Assembly (NCBI GenBank): GCA_017992455.1
Contig: JAGOOP010000003.1
Span: 73,402 to 130,558, forward strand
DNA from: Candidatus Omnitrophota bacterium
GTDB lineage: Bacteria > Omnitrophota > Gorgyraeia > Gygaellales > Profunditerraquicolaceae
Direction: 5' to 3'
Length of the DNA stretch: 57,157 bases
The stretch's first letter is position 1; each line of letters begins with the position of its first letter. This document shows positions 16,501-31,500 of this stretch, one piece after another. Under the pieces are notes generated by a model. It saw only the letters and a program-made list of their open reading frames with translations. It did no database searches and was not told the origin of the DNA. Position numbers and translations under genes: made by a program.

Positions 16501-19500
16501 AAACCACCATCGATTATCTGGCATATGATGGTAAGGGAAGCGTTGATGTTTCGACCTTTAACACCGAGAATACCAAGACTCACGAAACTATATATAAAGG
16601 AACAAGCGTAGCCAGCGGCACCAAGGTAAAGGATATCACCATTGAGGCAAGCACAAGCGGTAGAAAAATCACTACTATTGATTACGAGGCTTATAGCGGC
16701 ACGGGAAGTGTATCAGTCCAGGATTGGAATAAGGAAGGGCGGCTGCTCAAAGATAATATCTATAAGGGTACTGAAGTCAAAGCCGAATCCAAGGTCGAAG
16801 AGCGGGTGTATGATTATGCCGCCGGCACCATTACCGTAACCTCGTTTGACAACGGAAAAGCCACCGGAACCAAGGTATACCAGGGCGAGATCAAGACTGA
16901 GAACGTGATCAGCACCACCTCCATAGAGAATACCGCAACCGGCCGCATCGAGACCACGGTCGCAGGTAGCAGGACCACAGTCAAGACCTTTGAAGGCGAA
17001 ACATTAGTCAAAGAGACCGTAGCTGATTCCAGCGCAAAGACTTACAAAGAGACAACCTACAAAGACGGAAAGATCGATTTAATCACCATCTACGAAAATA
17101 CCGTGACTGCGGACGCCACCAAAAAGGTCAGCTCAACCACATATACTTATTCCGCGACCGGTTATACAGAAACAGCCATTAATTTCAAGGATAGCACCAC
17201 CACCGTTAAACAAGTTTCTAATGACAAGCCGGAATCGATCAAGGTATACGAAGGCACTGCAGTTGACGCGACCAAACTGGTCAAGGAAACCATATATACC
17301 TACAACACTACCGGCTATACAGAAAAGATCTTTGATTACAAGGCTGGCAACGGCACCGGTAGCCTGACAGTCAAAACCTTTGATACCGATAACCGGATCA
17401 CCAAAGAAACCTTGTATACCGGCACTACCGCTGATGCGAATAAAAAAGTAAGCGAGACCGTATTTAATGCCGATCGCACCAAAACCATAACTAGCTTTGC
17501 CAGCGGCAAGGTTACCGGCTCACAGACAGTTGATGCCAATAACAATGTTCTGTCTTCAACCAGCATTGAGTATACCGCAACCGGACGCATTGAAACCACG
17601 GTTGCCGGTTCAAAGACCACGGTCAAGACCTTTGAGGCAGAAAAGCTTATTAAAGAAACCGTAGTTGACAAGCAGGCAAATACCTATACTGAAAAGACCT
17701 ATACAGACAGCAAGGTCCAAAAGATTGATGTGTATGAGGGAGATAAGATCGATGCTACAAAGAAGGTCAGCTCAACCACATATACTTATTCCGCGACCGG
17801 TTATACAGAAACAGCCATTAATTTCAAGGATAGCACCACCACCGTTAAACAAGTTTCTAATGACAAGCCGGAATCGATCAAGGTATACGAAGGCACTGCA
17901 GTTGACGCGACCAAACTGGTCAAGGAAACCATATATACCTACAACACTACCGGCTATACAGAAAAGACCTTTGATTACAAGGCTGGCAACGGCACCGGTA
18001 GCCTGACAGTCAAAACCTTTGATACCGATAACCGGATCACCAAAGAAACAGCCTATATCGGGCTTGAGGAGATTGCTGCCAAGAAGACCAGTGAGACTAC
18101 CTATGCGTATTCCCAGGACGGCAGGACCTTTACCGGCACCAGGACCACATTTGAGAACAGCAAGACAGTGAAGATCGAGAATATCTACGGAATGAGCTCC
18201 AACCCGAGCTCCACCACCCGTGTTTCCAGCACTACGACCCGCGTTAATACTGCCGACGGCTACACTGATACCACCGTAAACTCTAGTGGTACTGAGAAAA
18301 CTGTAACTGTAGTCCGGAATGATAAGATCCAAAATCAGACCGTCTACAGCATCAGTGAAGGTGTCGAGACTAAGGTCAAAGAAACAGCATATACCTACAG
18401 CGGAGACAACGTAGCCACTAAGACCGAGACTGAGTTCTTGGCGCTTGACGGAGCCGGTAAGATCACCGTCACTGCCTATGGACAGAGCAATAAAGTATCC
18501 AACGAAACAGTTTACAAGGGCAAGGATTTGACCACTGCCACCAAACTCACCTATACTACATATGCGTACAGCGGCACAAGCACTACCAAGACCGAGACGG
18601 ATTACCAGGCCTTTGACGGCACTGGCAAGGTCACTGTGACCAAAACCACCGGTGATCAGGTTCAGTCAATCGATGTATATAAAGGAACAGGCGACAACAA
18701 AGTCCAGATAGAGAAAAAGACGTATTCGTATTCCTCAACTGGTTACACAGAAACCGCCATTGACTACACGGCAGATAACAACGCCGGTAAAACCACGGTT
18801 ACCGAGTACAAGAATTTTGAAACAGTCCGGTATTCTTATGGTAAAACTGAGAATGTTGTAATTGCCAAGCCGATCAAAGAGAGCGTTTATGCCGGCACTT
18901 CAGTCAGCAACGATAAACTGGTCAGCACGAAAGAATACGATTACGGCCAGTATCTGGGATCTGCATGGGACGATACAGTAGTCGAGACCAAATACACCGC
19001 AGGCCAGGCGACCAGCATAACAACATACGTGGGCGGACAGTTAAAGAGCGAGACCACCATTGCCACCACCGGTACTAAGAGAGTAGAGACCACGGTGAAT
19101 TATGGCTATACCGGCTCTGACGCAGACGGCAATGCTCAATATGGTGCTGTCAATACCGTGGTAAAGACTTTTGAGAATAACAAGATTATGTCCGAAGATA
19201 CCTATCGGGGCAGCGAAGTAAAGGCCGAGAACCAGATCCGCGCTATATCCTATACCTATTCTCAGACCGGATACACCAAAATAGATAAAGACCTGGTTGC
19301 TAAGACCGTTGAGCTGACCGAAATCAAAGTCTCAGGCACAACCGAGACCGTGATGAAGAATATCAAGGCCCAGGGCGATACCATCACCTTGCCGGCGGCT
19401 GACAAGCTGCTTGACCAGGCATACATGGACAAATGGGCAACGGACAATAAATGGACTCATTCCTACATCAGGACCGATACCCAGGGCGGTTATATCGAGG

Positions 19501-22500
19501 TGACCAAGGATTTCACCTATACTACCACCAAAGACGAGGACGGCAACGAGACTACCACGTATATCACGGACCAGGAATTAAAAGAAGTAAAGATCAATAA
19601 CGGCGATGTGCAGCTTGTCCGCTATATCAAATCCACCGGTGACCTGGTTGAACCGGCGCAGGATAAACTGTTGAACCACGAATATATGCAGGATTACATG
19701 GCTGACCACGGTTGGTCATATTCTTATTATCGCTTCACTGACAGCACGTTAAAACTGACCTATGAAGTTGTCCGCGACACCACTGCGTTTGACGGCCAGG
19801 GCTTCTTGAACGTCAGGACCTATGATGCCCAGGGCAATCTGACATCGGAAGTGGCTTATAAATCGCTTGTCCCGGTCGAATCTTTAAGCCTGCCGACCGA
19901 AGCAATTCCGGCAACAGGCAGCACCGTTGACCTGACGACGATCGGCCAGCAGGATTTCAGCATATCATTCACGATCGACCCGACAGCAGAGAACCAGGGT
20001 TCTGTGAATCTGACAGGCCCTGATGGCACCGTGATTGGTGTGGGCGTTGCGCCATCCGCAACCTCCGGCAATGTGATCTACAACGTGACCATCGGCGGCG
20101 TTGTCAGGTCGATCGAAGCCCCTGCAGGCGAGCAGGTTAATATTACGATCAGCCGCGACACCGGCATGATGACAGTCACTGCCAATGACCAGGTGCTTTA
20201 TTCGGAGAGAAATACCGGCGCGATCAGCGGCGCAGCAATCAACGGCGCTGTCAGCGACATCGAAGGATACAATGATTCTACTGATTACCGTTTGTACAAT
20301 ACCGAAACCGCGACCATCTTCTGCGACAATGAGCAGGGATACACAAAGGTCATGACACAGGATTCGACCAAGATTTATATGGGCGACAATACCTCGACCG
20401 AAGAGAACCTGATCTATGCCAGGACCGCCACCGAGATCAAATTCCGCGGCGAAGACGGCACCGGCGAGTGGGAGACGGTGGCATTGACCTCATCGGCCGC
20501 CTCGACCAGTTCGTCTTCTGATGAGGATTCGTCAAGCAGCAACAGCCTTTTGACCCTGCCAACTATCCCGGCGACAGGCGGGAAGGTCATCAAGGATGAC
20601 GGATTCATGGCCGTAACGCAGTATACAAGCGGTTCTGAAACAGTTACGGTTACCGCCTATGATGTCGCGCGTCCGGACGGGGTTGTCAAAACCATCTCTG
20701 CCAATGGCCAAGCCTCGCAGGAAAAAGTCGATACTGTTACGCTTAATTATAAAGCCAGCGCAAACCAGGTCCAGGAATTCAAGGCAGAGGGTTACACCGT
20801 TACCGTGGGTGAGAATTCTACCACCTTGACCAAACCGTGGACGCAGACAACGACTACAACGCAGAGCGCGACATACTACGTTGACGGTACTTATACCGTG
20901 TCCGGGAGCCAGCAATATAATTATAATAAGTGGGGCTGGTATAAGACCGAGTCGCAATCCTTGGCCACCGATTTCTTCGGGGCCCGCACGATCACCAAGA
21001 CTGTCGATGATGTTGCAGTATGCACTGGCTCGTGCAATAGGACAAGTGAGTCCACCACGATTCATTATGATTTTGCAGGCAGGCCTGATACCGCGTCGGT
21101 GAAAAATTCATATAACAATGGGGCCAACACCGAGACTGAATATTATGAATTCAATGCCGCGGGCAAAGTAACCTATTACAAGAGCGAAACAGGATACCAG
21201 GGATGTTACGGAGCTAATTGTCAGAACTTCAAAACTACGACTGAAGTCACCAATGAGTATTCTGATAGCGGGAGTCTCGTAACGCAGACAATCGTTACCA
21301 ATGACACCAATCTGCGCGGCAGCCCATTGTACGATATCGATAACGGCGGAACAACGACGATCGTAAAGCATTTTGATCAGGATGGCCAAGTACGCAGCGC
21401 TGACATCTGGGAGACCTCGTGGGAGAATCGCCAGGAAATAGTGCCTGGTACGACCATTATGGGTGTTCCTCAGGGCGGCGGCGAACCTCAGGTTGTCATT
21501 CCGGCAAACGACGAGGAAGACACGAACGGCAATGTTTTCACCGAAGATGGCGTTTTGGCATTCGAGTCGACCTATGTGGTCACAGGCAATCAGAATTCGG
21601 ATGCCGATCATCCGTATAATCCGTCTCTAGATCCTAAGGCGAAGACCGAAGAACTGCAGTATACCATCGGTACCTACAAACACGTTGAGTACGACGCGAC
21701 AGGAGCCCTGCTTCCCGAGCTTTCCTTCGGCAAGGTCACTGAGTATGAGTACAGCCATGACAGCTATCTTACAAATCCTTCTCCGGCGAGCAAAGATTAC
21801 TGGAGCGTCATAGATCCCAATACTGGCCGCGAGAACAAGTATCAGGATCGGCCTACGGGCGAATATCCGCAAGGTACACAGCTCGAACATCATAAGTATA
21901 TCCAGAATCTGAATGAGTGGGTAACAGACTATTCTGGGGCGTATACCCAGCCCACAGAGCGGGTTATCAATGTTGCCCCTGGCGACGTTCCCGGCGCGCC
22001 CTATCAACTGGGCGATATAGCCGGAAATGGCGAAAAGGTCGTAGGTGTCGAAGCACGAGGCGACGGCAAGTATACGATTACGACTCAGCGTTTCGATACG
22101 GCGACCGGGAACGTGGATGGGAACGCCGATACCAATAGTTATGTCATGGAAGGAACAACGCCTATAAGTGTTTCGCCTGCGTTCAGCGATGTCCAGCCGT
22201 TCGCATACAATCAGACCGAAGGAGAATATTATCGTTCTAACGACGGCACCGCCCTTTATCATAGAGGAACAAACGGGGTATGGGAACAGGTTGATGCGAT
22301 TTCTAATGATATCCTCAACACACAGTTGGGTATTCCAGCGGGATCCACGATCACTTGTGTTGATTCTGAGGGCATGGTGCACTATACTTCGGCCAACGGA
22401 ACAGCGTGCGCCACTCCTTTACCTGCTGACCGCAGCCAGTTATTCCCGCAGGATGACCCGTATCTTCAGACCCCTGCAAATTCTCAGGGTAATGTGGATC

Positions 22501-25500
22501 CCGCCTTCCGGGATATCAATTTAATCGCGGATACGTCCGAAGGCCAGTACTTCCAGTCAAAATATACTACCGAAATTTATTACAGAGACAATAACGGCCA
22601 GTGGCATACCATGAACCAGATCCAGAGCACTGTGGTGAATACTCAGCTCAATCTCTCTCAAGACGCCGTCATAACCGGTATCAACAATCAGGGAGTGCTT
22701 ACATATACCGACGCTCAAGGGATACACACGAAGGCTATATCTACAACCATTCTGCCCGGAAACCAGACGGTGGTAAACGGCCGCGTGCTCACTCAGCAGA
22801 CCGAGGCAACAATGGTCAACGGACAATTCCCGGACGGCACGAAATTTACCGATGCCCAGAATAACGAATATGTTATCAAGAGCGGCAAACTCGTGCAAAC
22901 CGTTATGAATACCCAGATCGATAATCAAGCGGTAACCTTGACCCGGAGAGAGGATAAAACATATGTCGATCTTTCAACGAACACTTCTTACCAGCAGGGG
23001 CTTTTGAATGGAACGCTGGCTTTGAAGAATCTAAACACCAATGCCACATTTGTATATCAGAATGGGACATTTATTATCAACCCTGACGCGAAGGTTGGGG
23101 GAGGCAATGAGAACGAGAGGTATTGCGGCGCCACTGCGCTGCATGAAGAATATTTGCCCGATGTTCCGCGTGATCAGTTAATTTCCGAAATGGACGCCAT
23201 TGAACCAAACGCGAATGGCGCTTATAAGGCATCTACTATTGTGCAGGTAGCGTCTGCCCATGGGGTTAATCTCGAAGCGATTTATACCGATGCCGAGACA
23301 CTTGATGATACCCAGGGTATCTTTCATATACAGAACGATCAATATCCTGCCGGCCACTGGATGGCAGGAGAGATTGAGGGAGATGAGATAGTGGCCACCG
23401 GAAGCAGCAAGGTTGTTCCTGTGACTGACTGGACGGGCTATGGCGTCTTCCCCGCCGGAACTGCGGGCATCACCACTGCGTCCGCGTCTGGCGTTAGAGG
23501 TGCCGGTGAAGATGATTCTTGGGTATCCGTTGACCTTGGGCCATTGAGCCTTGATCTTGGGCCGAGCGGCCTTGGCGTGGGTTTGGATATTGGACCTGTA
23601 TCTGTGGATGCATCCATCGGGGCAGATACGCATTTCTCCGTTGACATTGAATCCATAGACCTTGGTGTGGTCAGTACCCCTGAAATAGATCTTACTCTGG
23701 GATCGACGGAAGATTCTGGTTTTGGCGTTCAAATCTCCTTTGGCGATGACGAGTCCGGTTCCGACGTTTATTTTGGTATAGGCTTTGAAGACGGTGATTT
23801 GAGCGTGAGCGCGGGTATTTCTGATACTAAAGTTATTGACCTGCAGGTCGGCTTGGATCTTCCTTCAGCCGGCGAAATGAGCGCCTGGTTTGGCGAAAAT
23901 GTAGTCGAACCGGCAGCAGAAGGTCTGGAATTCGCTGGCGCCATGTTCAACTTTGGTGTAGGTGTCGCTTTTAATGACCAGCAGAGACAGGTCGGAGCGA
24001 TGGCTGAAATGACCGGTATTGCAACAGATAATGATGCTTTAAAGGTTGCCGGTCAGAATATGATAGACCAGAGCCCGAGCACACAGCTTGCCGTTGATCT
24101 TGTTTCTCTGCCGGCGGATACCGCAGTGGCAGCATATGGCGGAGCAGAGTGGCTGGCAGGTGTCGTGACACAGAATCCTGTTCTTGCAGCAGACGGAAAA
24201 GCGAAAGTAGCAGATGTCGTGGATAATAACATGTTCTTTGCCGCAATTGCGGCAACGGGTGATCTGGCCGTAGATACGGCAACATACATTAAAGATGCAG
24301 GGTCTTCAGCTGCAGTACGGGTGGAAGATGCCACGTGGCAGGCGTTCAGTGCTGGCTCGACATTGATCCAGCAGGAGGCACAGAAATTATTTGCGCCCGT
24401 AAGCTCGGATATTCATATAGCTCCGGACAACTGGGGAGTGCTTGCTCATCCGGGAACGGGCAAAGTAGAAAACGGCCTGACAATTTCGGATTGCAATACT
24501 CTGTTTATTTCCTCTTCTCCTGATACGTTCGGAGGCGAAGCGTTTGCGCAAGGTTATGCAATCCGCCAGGAAGGAGATATTTCATGCAAGGGTACCTTTA
24601 CCACGAATGATATGGCTATTCTCGTTCAAAATTATCTGGTGAATAAAAACGGATATATTTACTCTGATGGTGCTATGGTCAGCGTGAACGGCAGCCTGGT
24701 ACCGGCAGATACGTATCTCAAGAATACATATCCTCAGTATTCAAGCCATATAGGTACATTCGATGCAGATAATTACGCGCCGATTTCCGTGACCATGACC
24801 TCAAGCGGCGATTATATGGTCTCAGCCTATGTCTCCAATGAAACTTCGACAGTCCAATATGAGGCGACAATCGAAGCCAATGCCCTGAGTTCCGGCTTGA
24901 TCGCCAACCTTGATAACCAGGCCCTCAACCAGCATTCGATAACCGTTGATCTGCCCGGCGTTGATTCCGCGTTGGTCACCGGGGTTGCAACGTGGTCGAA
25001 TAGTGTCGATGTGAACAATATAAATAATATATTAAATGATACGTTGGGACAGTCTTTCTTAAATGTTTCTGCGACCATAGCCGCTACCCTGGGCATGCCG
25101 GTTAACTTTGCCACCAAGAATATAATGAATTCAGGATGGCTGACAGGCGAGCAGCAGATCATCCGCCAGGAAGGCACCGTTAATGCGAACGGCCAGGTCT
25201 CAGATTTGGTTGCCGAAACAGCCACTATTACGAGCAATGGCATCACGGTCATACACAATAACGGCATTAATACAATTACCGGACACTTTGCGCTTCCTGC
25301 GGATTCTGCAGCGCGTGCCGACTATCTGAAGATGTTCGAGCAGTCAGCTCCGGATGCGTCCATGGGCAATATGGATGCGATTGCCGAAAGCGCTCTGCAG
25401 GGCACCACTCCGAACATGCCGATCAATAAGAATATGGTTTTTAAAGTCAATGCCAACGGCGAACTGATGGATGGAGGCAACACGAAGATGCCGGCTACGA

Positions 25501-28500
25501 CGCCGTTCAATATGCCGGCGGCTGGCAGCAATGCTGTTACCACTGGCACTACAAACACCACGGTTGGCACGAACTCCGGGTCAGTTTCCGGCGTACAGTC
25601 TGAGAAAGACAATACTCCCACTGGTCAGGTTATACCTGATTCGCAGTGGGGATATCCCGATATGATCGTCGTCACGCAATCCGCGCGCGGCCCGCCGGCA
25701 GGTGCCATCAATGTCTATTCTTCAACACAAAATCCATCCACAAATGCCACAAATCCTAATGTTATTAAAGTAACAAATGGCGGTCAAAATGTTATCCTTT
25801 CCGATGTACACCCTCTAACAACTTCACAATCCGGCGTTGGCATCACTGTTGTTGGTACTGATTCTCAGGCGACTGGATTGTTTGATAGGCCGAATTGGCA
25901 ACTTACCGTGACCGCTGGAGTTGACGAAGACGGTCAGCAATATTACGATTATAGTCTTGATGATAACGGCGGTACGCCGATTTTGAGCTGGCTCGCAGAT
26001 GTTTTCTCTCCTGGAGAAGTCTCCGGCCGAGTTTATGTTCAGGAAAACACCGCTACCGTAAGCTTTAACGGTCAACAGGACGTAAACGTTGTTTATGACA
26101 TCTCGACAGAGCAGGTCGCGGGCGATCCTCGCATTGAAGCCGGCACTTCTTATAATCTCTTCATCAGCCAGCCAGGCAGGACTAAAACCGTGACGACCGT
26201 AAATGTATCAGTGACTTCCGGCGGGCTTGTTGATACGGGCAAGTATGACGTTGTTCAAGATACTAAAGTTGAGGGTAATGTGCAGGGTTTGACGCCAACC
26301 TATTTGGGAGACATTATCCAGCTCACGGGCAGTTACACAGCAGTGACCACCAGCGTAACCACAGTCAAGTTTACCGATACTGAGCGCAATAATGCTGAAT
26401 CTTTCTTGAAGCCCAGCGAACGTGTTCTTGCTACCTCATCGGGCTCGTTCATCACCATGGTGCCTGCCCAATACTATGATGGTACAAGCCCTCGGGTCAG
26501 TGAATTGCCTGAAATCACGATCGATTCTATCACCGGGCTTACCTTGATCGCAGCGCCCTACGTTGAGCTTATCGGTAACCAGAAAACAAATCTTTCAGAG
26601 AATGCCGCCAGCATAACCCAGGATGGTGTGCTTAAGATCGCTTTCCCGAATGATGTTACCGCAACGCATTCTATATCGGAGGCCTCAGTGGCTTCATTGC
26701 AGACAATTAATAATATCACTCTCTGGAGCGGCACTATTAACGAGGATGGGATATCCATTCAAACAGTCAGAGATTCATTCAATATTTATTCGCAAGACGC
26801 CAGCCAGTATATAGCACCGGCAGATTTGTTGCCCTTAGGTGAGCAGCATATCCTTAATATCGTCACCCATGAGATCAATACGCTTGTGCCCGAAGAAAGA
26901 GCAGAACAGAATGCGCTCGCCGTAAAAACTATTTATATGCCGGTTATTACGGAATTATATGACAACCAAGCTTATGAAGGTATGGTGTTCCAACAAACCA
27001 TTGCCGGTCAGCCATATACAATGAGTTCTAACATCAATCCTAATTTAGGCAATAATGGTTATTATACAGATCCGATCACAGGTAATCTTGTCGCCACGTT
27101 CTTCACTACAAACATAAATGGAACAGACGGTTTTACTGTTATGACAAGACCCGGGGCAAGCCAGCCTTATGCAGGCCACTACATTTCTGCAGACTACACG
27201 CTGACGACAATTGACGGGACGGTTCAATACAGCCTGTTAGGACAGCCTTTAATCTTCCAGGGAATAAAGGTCAATGGTATTGTTACAGCTGAAATATATC
27301 ATCCGGGAGAGGTTTCGGTGAGCTCACTGCGCGCCGATGATCAGTTGCTTGACAGCATGCTGAGTGAGACTGACACGCGGACAGCATCTGGCTATGTCCA
27401 GAGAGTTGGATTTAAAGATAATAAGCCTGCTTTTTATCAGTCAGAACTGTGGCTAGCTGGCGGAGATCGAGATGTCAGCCATGCAGGGTTTATTGCCACA
27501 ATCCAGGATGGCGGAGAGGGAGAGGAAAATCAGCTTCTGGATGCCGTAATTAATATGTCTAACGCAGTCCTGAGCAGCCAGCCGAGAATTGCTCAGGGAG
27601 GGACGCAGTTAGATGTTTATAGCGGTTTTGATGAGGTGAATAGAGACCATATCGCGGGTCTGGACCGTTGGTCTTTCTCGACTAATGACGGGTATACCGT
27701 AACGCATCTTGATGGAAAGGTGGATGATGTGCCTGTGGTGATCGATGGCCAGCTCGCTTCTATGCAGGGATATGATATTTCAACTGCCAAATTCCCTGCG
27801 TCGGCAGACGGCATCGTCAGGGCAGCATGGACATATACTGTTAATACTGAAACAGGCGAGCGATATACGGGAACACTGGTTCAGAACGCCGGCAAATGGA
27901 ATTTTGAAGGCAATGAGGCGCAACGCGTCCTTCCCGCTCAATTCAATAAAGGGGATACGGAAGTTTCCGGCGTTATTATAGAAGATATCACCTTCAAGGC
28001 AGCAGATGGTTCTATTGTAAATCTGGGTGCGGTTTCTGACCCGAATTCGAAGCCGCGATTCATCACCAAGAGTGAGGACGCGGCATGGGACGTCAGGAGC
28101 TATGAACTTAATACAGATGGAACCCCTGATTGGGACGGCAACTATGTCGATATTAGGAATGTCGGTGGTATGAGCATCCTCAAGACCCATGATAGCGCGA
28201 ACCAAACAGATGGATATTCCATTGTCAACAATGAAGGTATAACTGTCTGGATGGGGAATAAGATGCCCGGTCAAATATTCACCGATGCTGCACAAAGCGA
28301 GGTGCTTGTCGTCTTGAATGACGGTTTCACAACCAGCTATTTCAAGGCGCTTTCAGATCAGAATATCCACGGATATTCTGCTGTGTTCCAACTTGATAGC
28401 GCCCTTTTCATGGTGAGCGATCAAGGATCGCTTGTTGCGGTTTCAGGGGACATCGGACATATGCTGACCTGGTATCCGAGCACGGAGGGTGCCGTCAATG

Positions 28501-31500
28501 TCATCAATATTGTCTCCGAACCATTAACAGGCCAATTGGTCCTTGAACGCTATGAAGACGGCTCAATAACGAAGATCGATTTCCAGAAGTTTAATTCTCA
28601 GGGGAATCGTGTTGGCGGGATTGAATATTATTATGCTGATAAGAATTGGATTAATCCTCTTCACGGCGAACTGGATACAAAGACGTATGCGCCCCTGGAT
28701 GGCTCCACATCTGCTGAGTTATATGACGGTGAAATGGTTGTAGAGGACACCAGAGTCATATATTTTGCTTATGGAGACAAGGGCGGACGCATTATTGTTA
28801 GAAAATGGGTTGAATCATATGATCCCGACACGGAAACAACTACGCAGACCGCCCTTGATACGGCGTATATGAAAAATGACGGCAACGTGTGGAGCTATGT
28901 CTTCTCATACAATGGCACAGGATTGTTGGAAAAACCCGTAAGCCAGGCAGAAGGCATGGAAATTCTGCGGTATTATGCCCAAAATGACCCCTCGACTTAT
29001 GTGGTCGGATATACCGTAATGCCTGTGTCCGATCCCTCGGTGATAATCTATACTCCTGCTGAAGCGCTTGCCAAGCTGGAGGCAGACGGAGCGATTCCAG
29101 ATAGCCGTCCGTGGTATCGTCAAATTGATTGGGGTAAAGCGGCTGTGGTTGGCGCATCTGCAGTTGTTGGCGCATGTATTGTGGTGGCAAGTGCTGGGTT
29201 AGCATCTCCTGTCGCAATCGCCTTGGTTACTGGTACTGCTGCTGCTGTTGGTTTTACTGTTGGTGCGGGTATGCAGTATCAGCCCAATATCCCTGTTTTT
29301 GCCGATATGTCATCCGGAAATGCGTTAAATGATTGGGGAAGAAAAACCGTTCCGGGTTTCTATAAGCCTGGCGTAGAAGGATATCTGAATGCGATTCCAG
29401 TTGGTTTACAGATAGGCGCTGCTGTTGCAGCTCCTATGACTGCTGCTGCTGGTGTGGTAGCTCCAGCAGCTTTTGCTACCGTTCAGGGACCGATTACTGC
29501 GATTGGTATTGTCAAAACCGGCCTTGTATTTGCCGGTTGGAGCGCTGCATCTGAGATTGGCATGAGCCTGTATACCGGTCAGCCGATCAACTGGTTTGAT
29601 TTTGGCATGAACCGTGTTATGTCCTTTGGGCAGGGAGCGTTGTACTCGAGCGTATTTCTTGCAGCAACACCTGTCTTACAGGGTTTATCCGGGAATGCAA
29701 TAGGTAATTTATATATCCAGGGTTTGTCAAACTGGAAACTAGGTATTCCGCTCTTTGCCGCTACCGGTGCTACCATCAACGCCGTGATCGATCTTGCAAG
29801 CGGCAATCTTTTCAACAGAAACGGTAGCTTCAATTGGAAGAACCTCGGTATAAGCCTTCTCGAAGGATCTCTTTATGGTTTAACTGCATGGACTTTGATG
29901 ACTTCAAATCCAAAGGTTTCTTCGAATTCTGTTGTTAAATCGACTAAGAATTTCCTTGAAAACGCCCTGCTTCCGAAAACTCAGCCAGCACTGAATCCCA
30001 CCGGATTTGGCAATTGGGGATATGCGATATTTGCGGGTATTGGCGGAGCATTAAATTTAGAGAGAGATTGGGCAAGAGGAAAACTCACGAGTTCTGGTGC
30101 AGTGGCAGAAAGCTTCCTGAAAGGTGTCCTATACGGCGTGATTGCAAGATATGCTTTGGGTCCGGCTGGCTTTAACCTGGCCCACGCAGATTTGGGCAGC
30201 ACTTCACATATCATGCAGGTTAACCAGATCGTTACCGCTTATAGCTTACAGCCCTACGATCTGGCTGCAGCATCTTTTGAAGGCGGCTTCTTGTGGCTCT
30301 TTATCTCTCCTTCATTCACGTTGTTCGGGTCGGCGTGGTCCGGTTTGCTGAGAATGACTGCGCGAGCAATAGATAACAAAGGCATTTCGTTCAAACTGTT
30401 AATGGATGCCCCGAATTATGATGGAACTATTGGGCAAAGGCAGTTGACTGTTTCAGATCTCATCACTGCTTTCATCACTGGTCCGCAGTCAGGCGTTTGG
30501 ATGCATCCTCTTATTGGCGTATTTTCTGCCCCTGGAGCTGAATATAGAGGCGTTCTCGGCAGGATCAATGGTTTCTTTACCTCATTGGAAAGAGCGGCTG
30601 CTAATACACGTTCGCCTTTGAGCCAGATTTTACTAGGCGTGAATGCAGGAGCATGGCATATTCCCGGCATTATTAACTATGTTGGTTACCTGCGCGTCGC
30701 AGCGCTTGTAACAGGTATTGATGCAACGCTTCAGTTTATTGGCGATTTGTCTACAACCACAGGATTATTTGATGCGCAGGATAATAAAAATACGGCATTT
30801 GGTTCGATTCTTGGTGCTTTAGGAATGGATGAGGCTGATATCTTAGCTTGGGTTTTCTTCTTCATGCTTCCAGCGGGTAATACCAGAGATCAGAGAGCCG
30901 AAATCATTATCGCTGCTCATGCGTCTAGAGATAGGGATAATGAAAAGAGAGTCAATGTCGATTTTAAAGATAAAAGCGGCATGCCGAAGCTGACTGAGTA
31001 TACACTTAAAGACGGCAAATGGGTAAAAGGCGAAGATTTCTATGGAATTACGGGCAATAAGGGTTCGGAGGTCACCGGTATTAAATTTGTGGAAGCAGAT
31101 AAGATCAAGAGAAACAAAAACGGCAACCCGATAGTACTTATAGAGGAAATCACGGCTGATGGTGTAGAAAACTCGCGTCAAGGCAAATCTTATGAAGAAG
31201 CAAAAATGTTTGAAGTTAAACTTAAAAATGCTGATACCGGTAAGACGGGCGAAGCAGCTGAAACTAAGACTGTAAGAGTCTACGGATTTACCGAGGCGGA
31301 ATTTAAACAAGAAATGGCTGATACCAAGATAGATACCAATACGGATAAAGCCATGTATATCATGTTAGGTAAAGACATCGTTCTGGGAGTCAATGAAAAT
31401 CAAATCGGTACAGATAAGTTCGGCATTCGCATGGAATGGGAACGTTATACTGCCTATATGGAGGCTAAAGATCTTTCGTCCCGACAAATTGCAGACCTTC

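Larger units (their letters stand above)
16080..19860 (+). repeat. YD-like beta-repeat region of the giant protein
   Basis: Residues about 840-2100 consist of degenerate 20-45 residue units such as ETTYTYSATGYTETAI, VKTFDTDNRITKETLY and TVKxFExxKxxxETxY. They resemble YD/RHS-type repeats by alternating Tyr/Thr/Lys strands and Gly/Asp/Asn turns. Such repeats form extended or shell-like surface structures. A recent internal duplication is entered separately. Confidence 0.7.

Noticed and set aside
24325-24345. GCCACGTGGCAGG resembling the palindromic repeat
   Set aside because: Shares only part of the core, lacks the ACCTACC arm, and stands alone in ordinary coding sequence.
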